A stretch of DNA of 64,000 nucleotides from Epiperipatus broadwayi (taxonomy: Eukaryota; Onychophora; Udeonychophora; Euonychophora; Peripatidae). Made by a program: the position numbers and the translations under genes. Position 1 is the first letter of the stretch. Every line of letters begins with the position of its first letter. The DNA lies in contig JAQFVV010000013.1 in assembly GCA_028023455.1 (NCBI GenBank), positions 10,199,579-10,263,578 on the forward strand, read 5' to 3'. This document shows, in pieces, positions 63,576 to 64,000 of the stretch. The notes under the pieces are model-generated. The model saw only the letters and a list, made by a program, of their open reading frames with translations. It was not told the DNA's origin and did not search any database.

Positions 63576-64000
63576 ATCAAATAAGTTTTATTATGTTTAT
63601 TTTAAAAAGTATTAAAAAAGCTGTTATTTTAAAAAGATGAAAAAAAATTTATTATCAATTCTAGAATGCAAGCAATATGAGATAGTATTAAAGAAGGGGG
63701 GTGGGTAGTATAAAATCAGAGCTACATGAGTTAGATTCAAACTAATTTAATTTTTGCAAAATAGACATACTTAGAAAAGTACTGAGAGGTACATCTGCTC
63801 AATTTATAAAATAGTATGAAATTAAGCATTTGAAAAATTGATAGTGATATCACAAACTAATTGTAGCCATTGCAGGTTAAAAAATACAAATAATACACAA
63901 ATATATTGTCACTAAATGGAATTTTCTTATAATTGATTATTTTTATTAAAGCCGACATATATCATCAAATATGTATAATCAATTAAAGCTTTTCTTAATT
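63576..64000. other. AT-rich DNA, no gene seen
   Basis: No supported feature up to the window edge. Confidence 0.5.

Overview
The window looks like AT-rich, intron-like nuclear DNA of an animal, most likely a mollusc and quite possibly a cephalopod. The reasons are the very low gene density, abundant tRNA-derived SINE pieces, many fold-back (inverted-repeat) elements sitting in (TA)n tracts, several decayed non-LTR retrotransposons, and one exon that reads clearly as the last catalytic-domain exon of an acetylcholinesterase-type gene. The species assignment is inference from style and from the esterase sequence, not from a database match.

Layout. 1-1202: broken Ty3/gypsy-type pol on the minus strand. 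1.2-5.6 kb: AT-rich DNA with a 171-bp tandem duplication and a 40-bp-arm fold-back. 5.64-8.44 kb and 14.82-17.46 kb: two diverged copies, in opposite orientation, of an unidentified unit of about 2.7 kb, with fragments of reading frame and splice-like signals. Between them lies a plausible protein-coding exon (14121-14368, plus). 18.4-30 kb: a dense series of hairpin elements (about 18.4-19.5, 23.3, 23.8-24.2, 25.6-25.9, 26.8-27.1, 27.7-27.9 and 29.0-29.6 kb). 32.8-33.9 kb: LINE reverse transcriptase remnant. 37.8 kb: retroposed tRNA-Gly(UCC)-like sequence with 17-bp target-site duplications. 39.3-40.3 kb: satellite array with a 71-bp unit. 43.7-46.2 kb: a 63-bp minisatellite and SINEs. 46.5-48.6 kb: two LINE 3' pieces. 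49543-49718, minus: the esterase exon. 53.5-55.1 kb: a 1.6-kb non-autonomous DNA transposon with matching terminal inverted repeats and an 8-bp target-site duplication. 55-64 kb: mostly AT-rich DNA with a LINE scrap, a SINE scrap and a 300-bp tandem duplication.

The only host gene I can name is the cholinesterase-like gene, transcribed leftwards. Its exon boundaries and phases match those known for vertebrate AChE exon 4, so the exons carrying its alternative C-terminal tails should lie to the left. I found none convincingly, which implies a long last intron. If the transcript runs through the 18-35 kb region, the hairpin elements there would form long double-stranded RNA. Nearly everything else is mobile-element debris. 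No reading frame except the esterase exon should be treated as an established gene.
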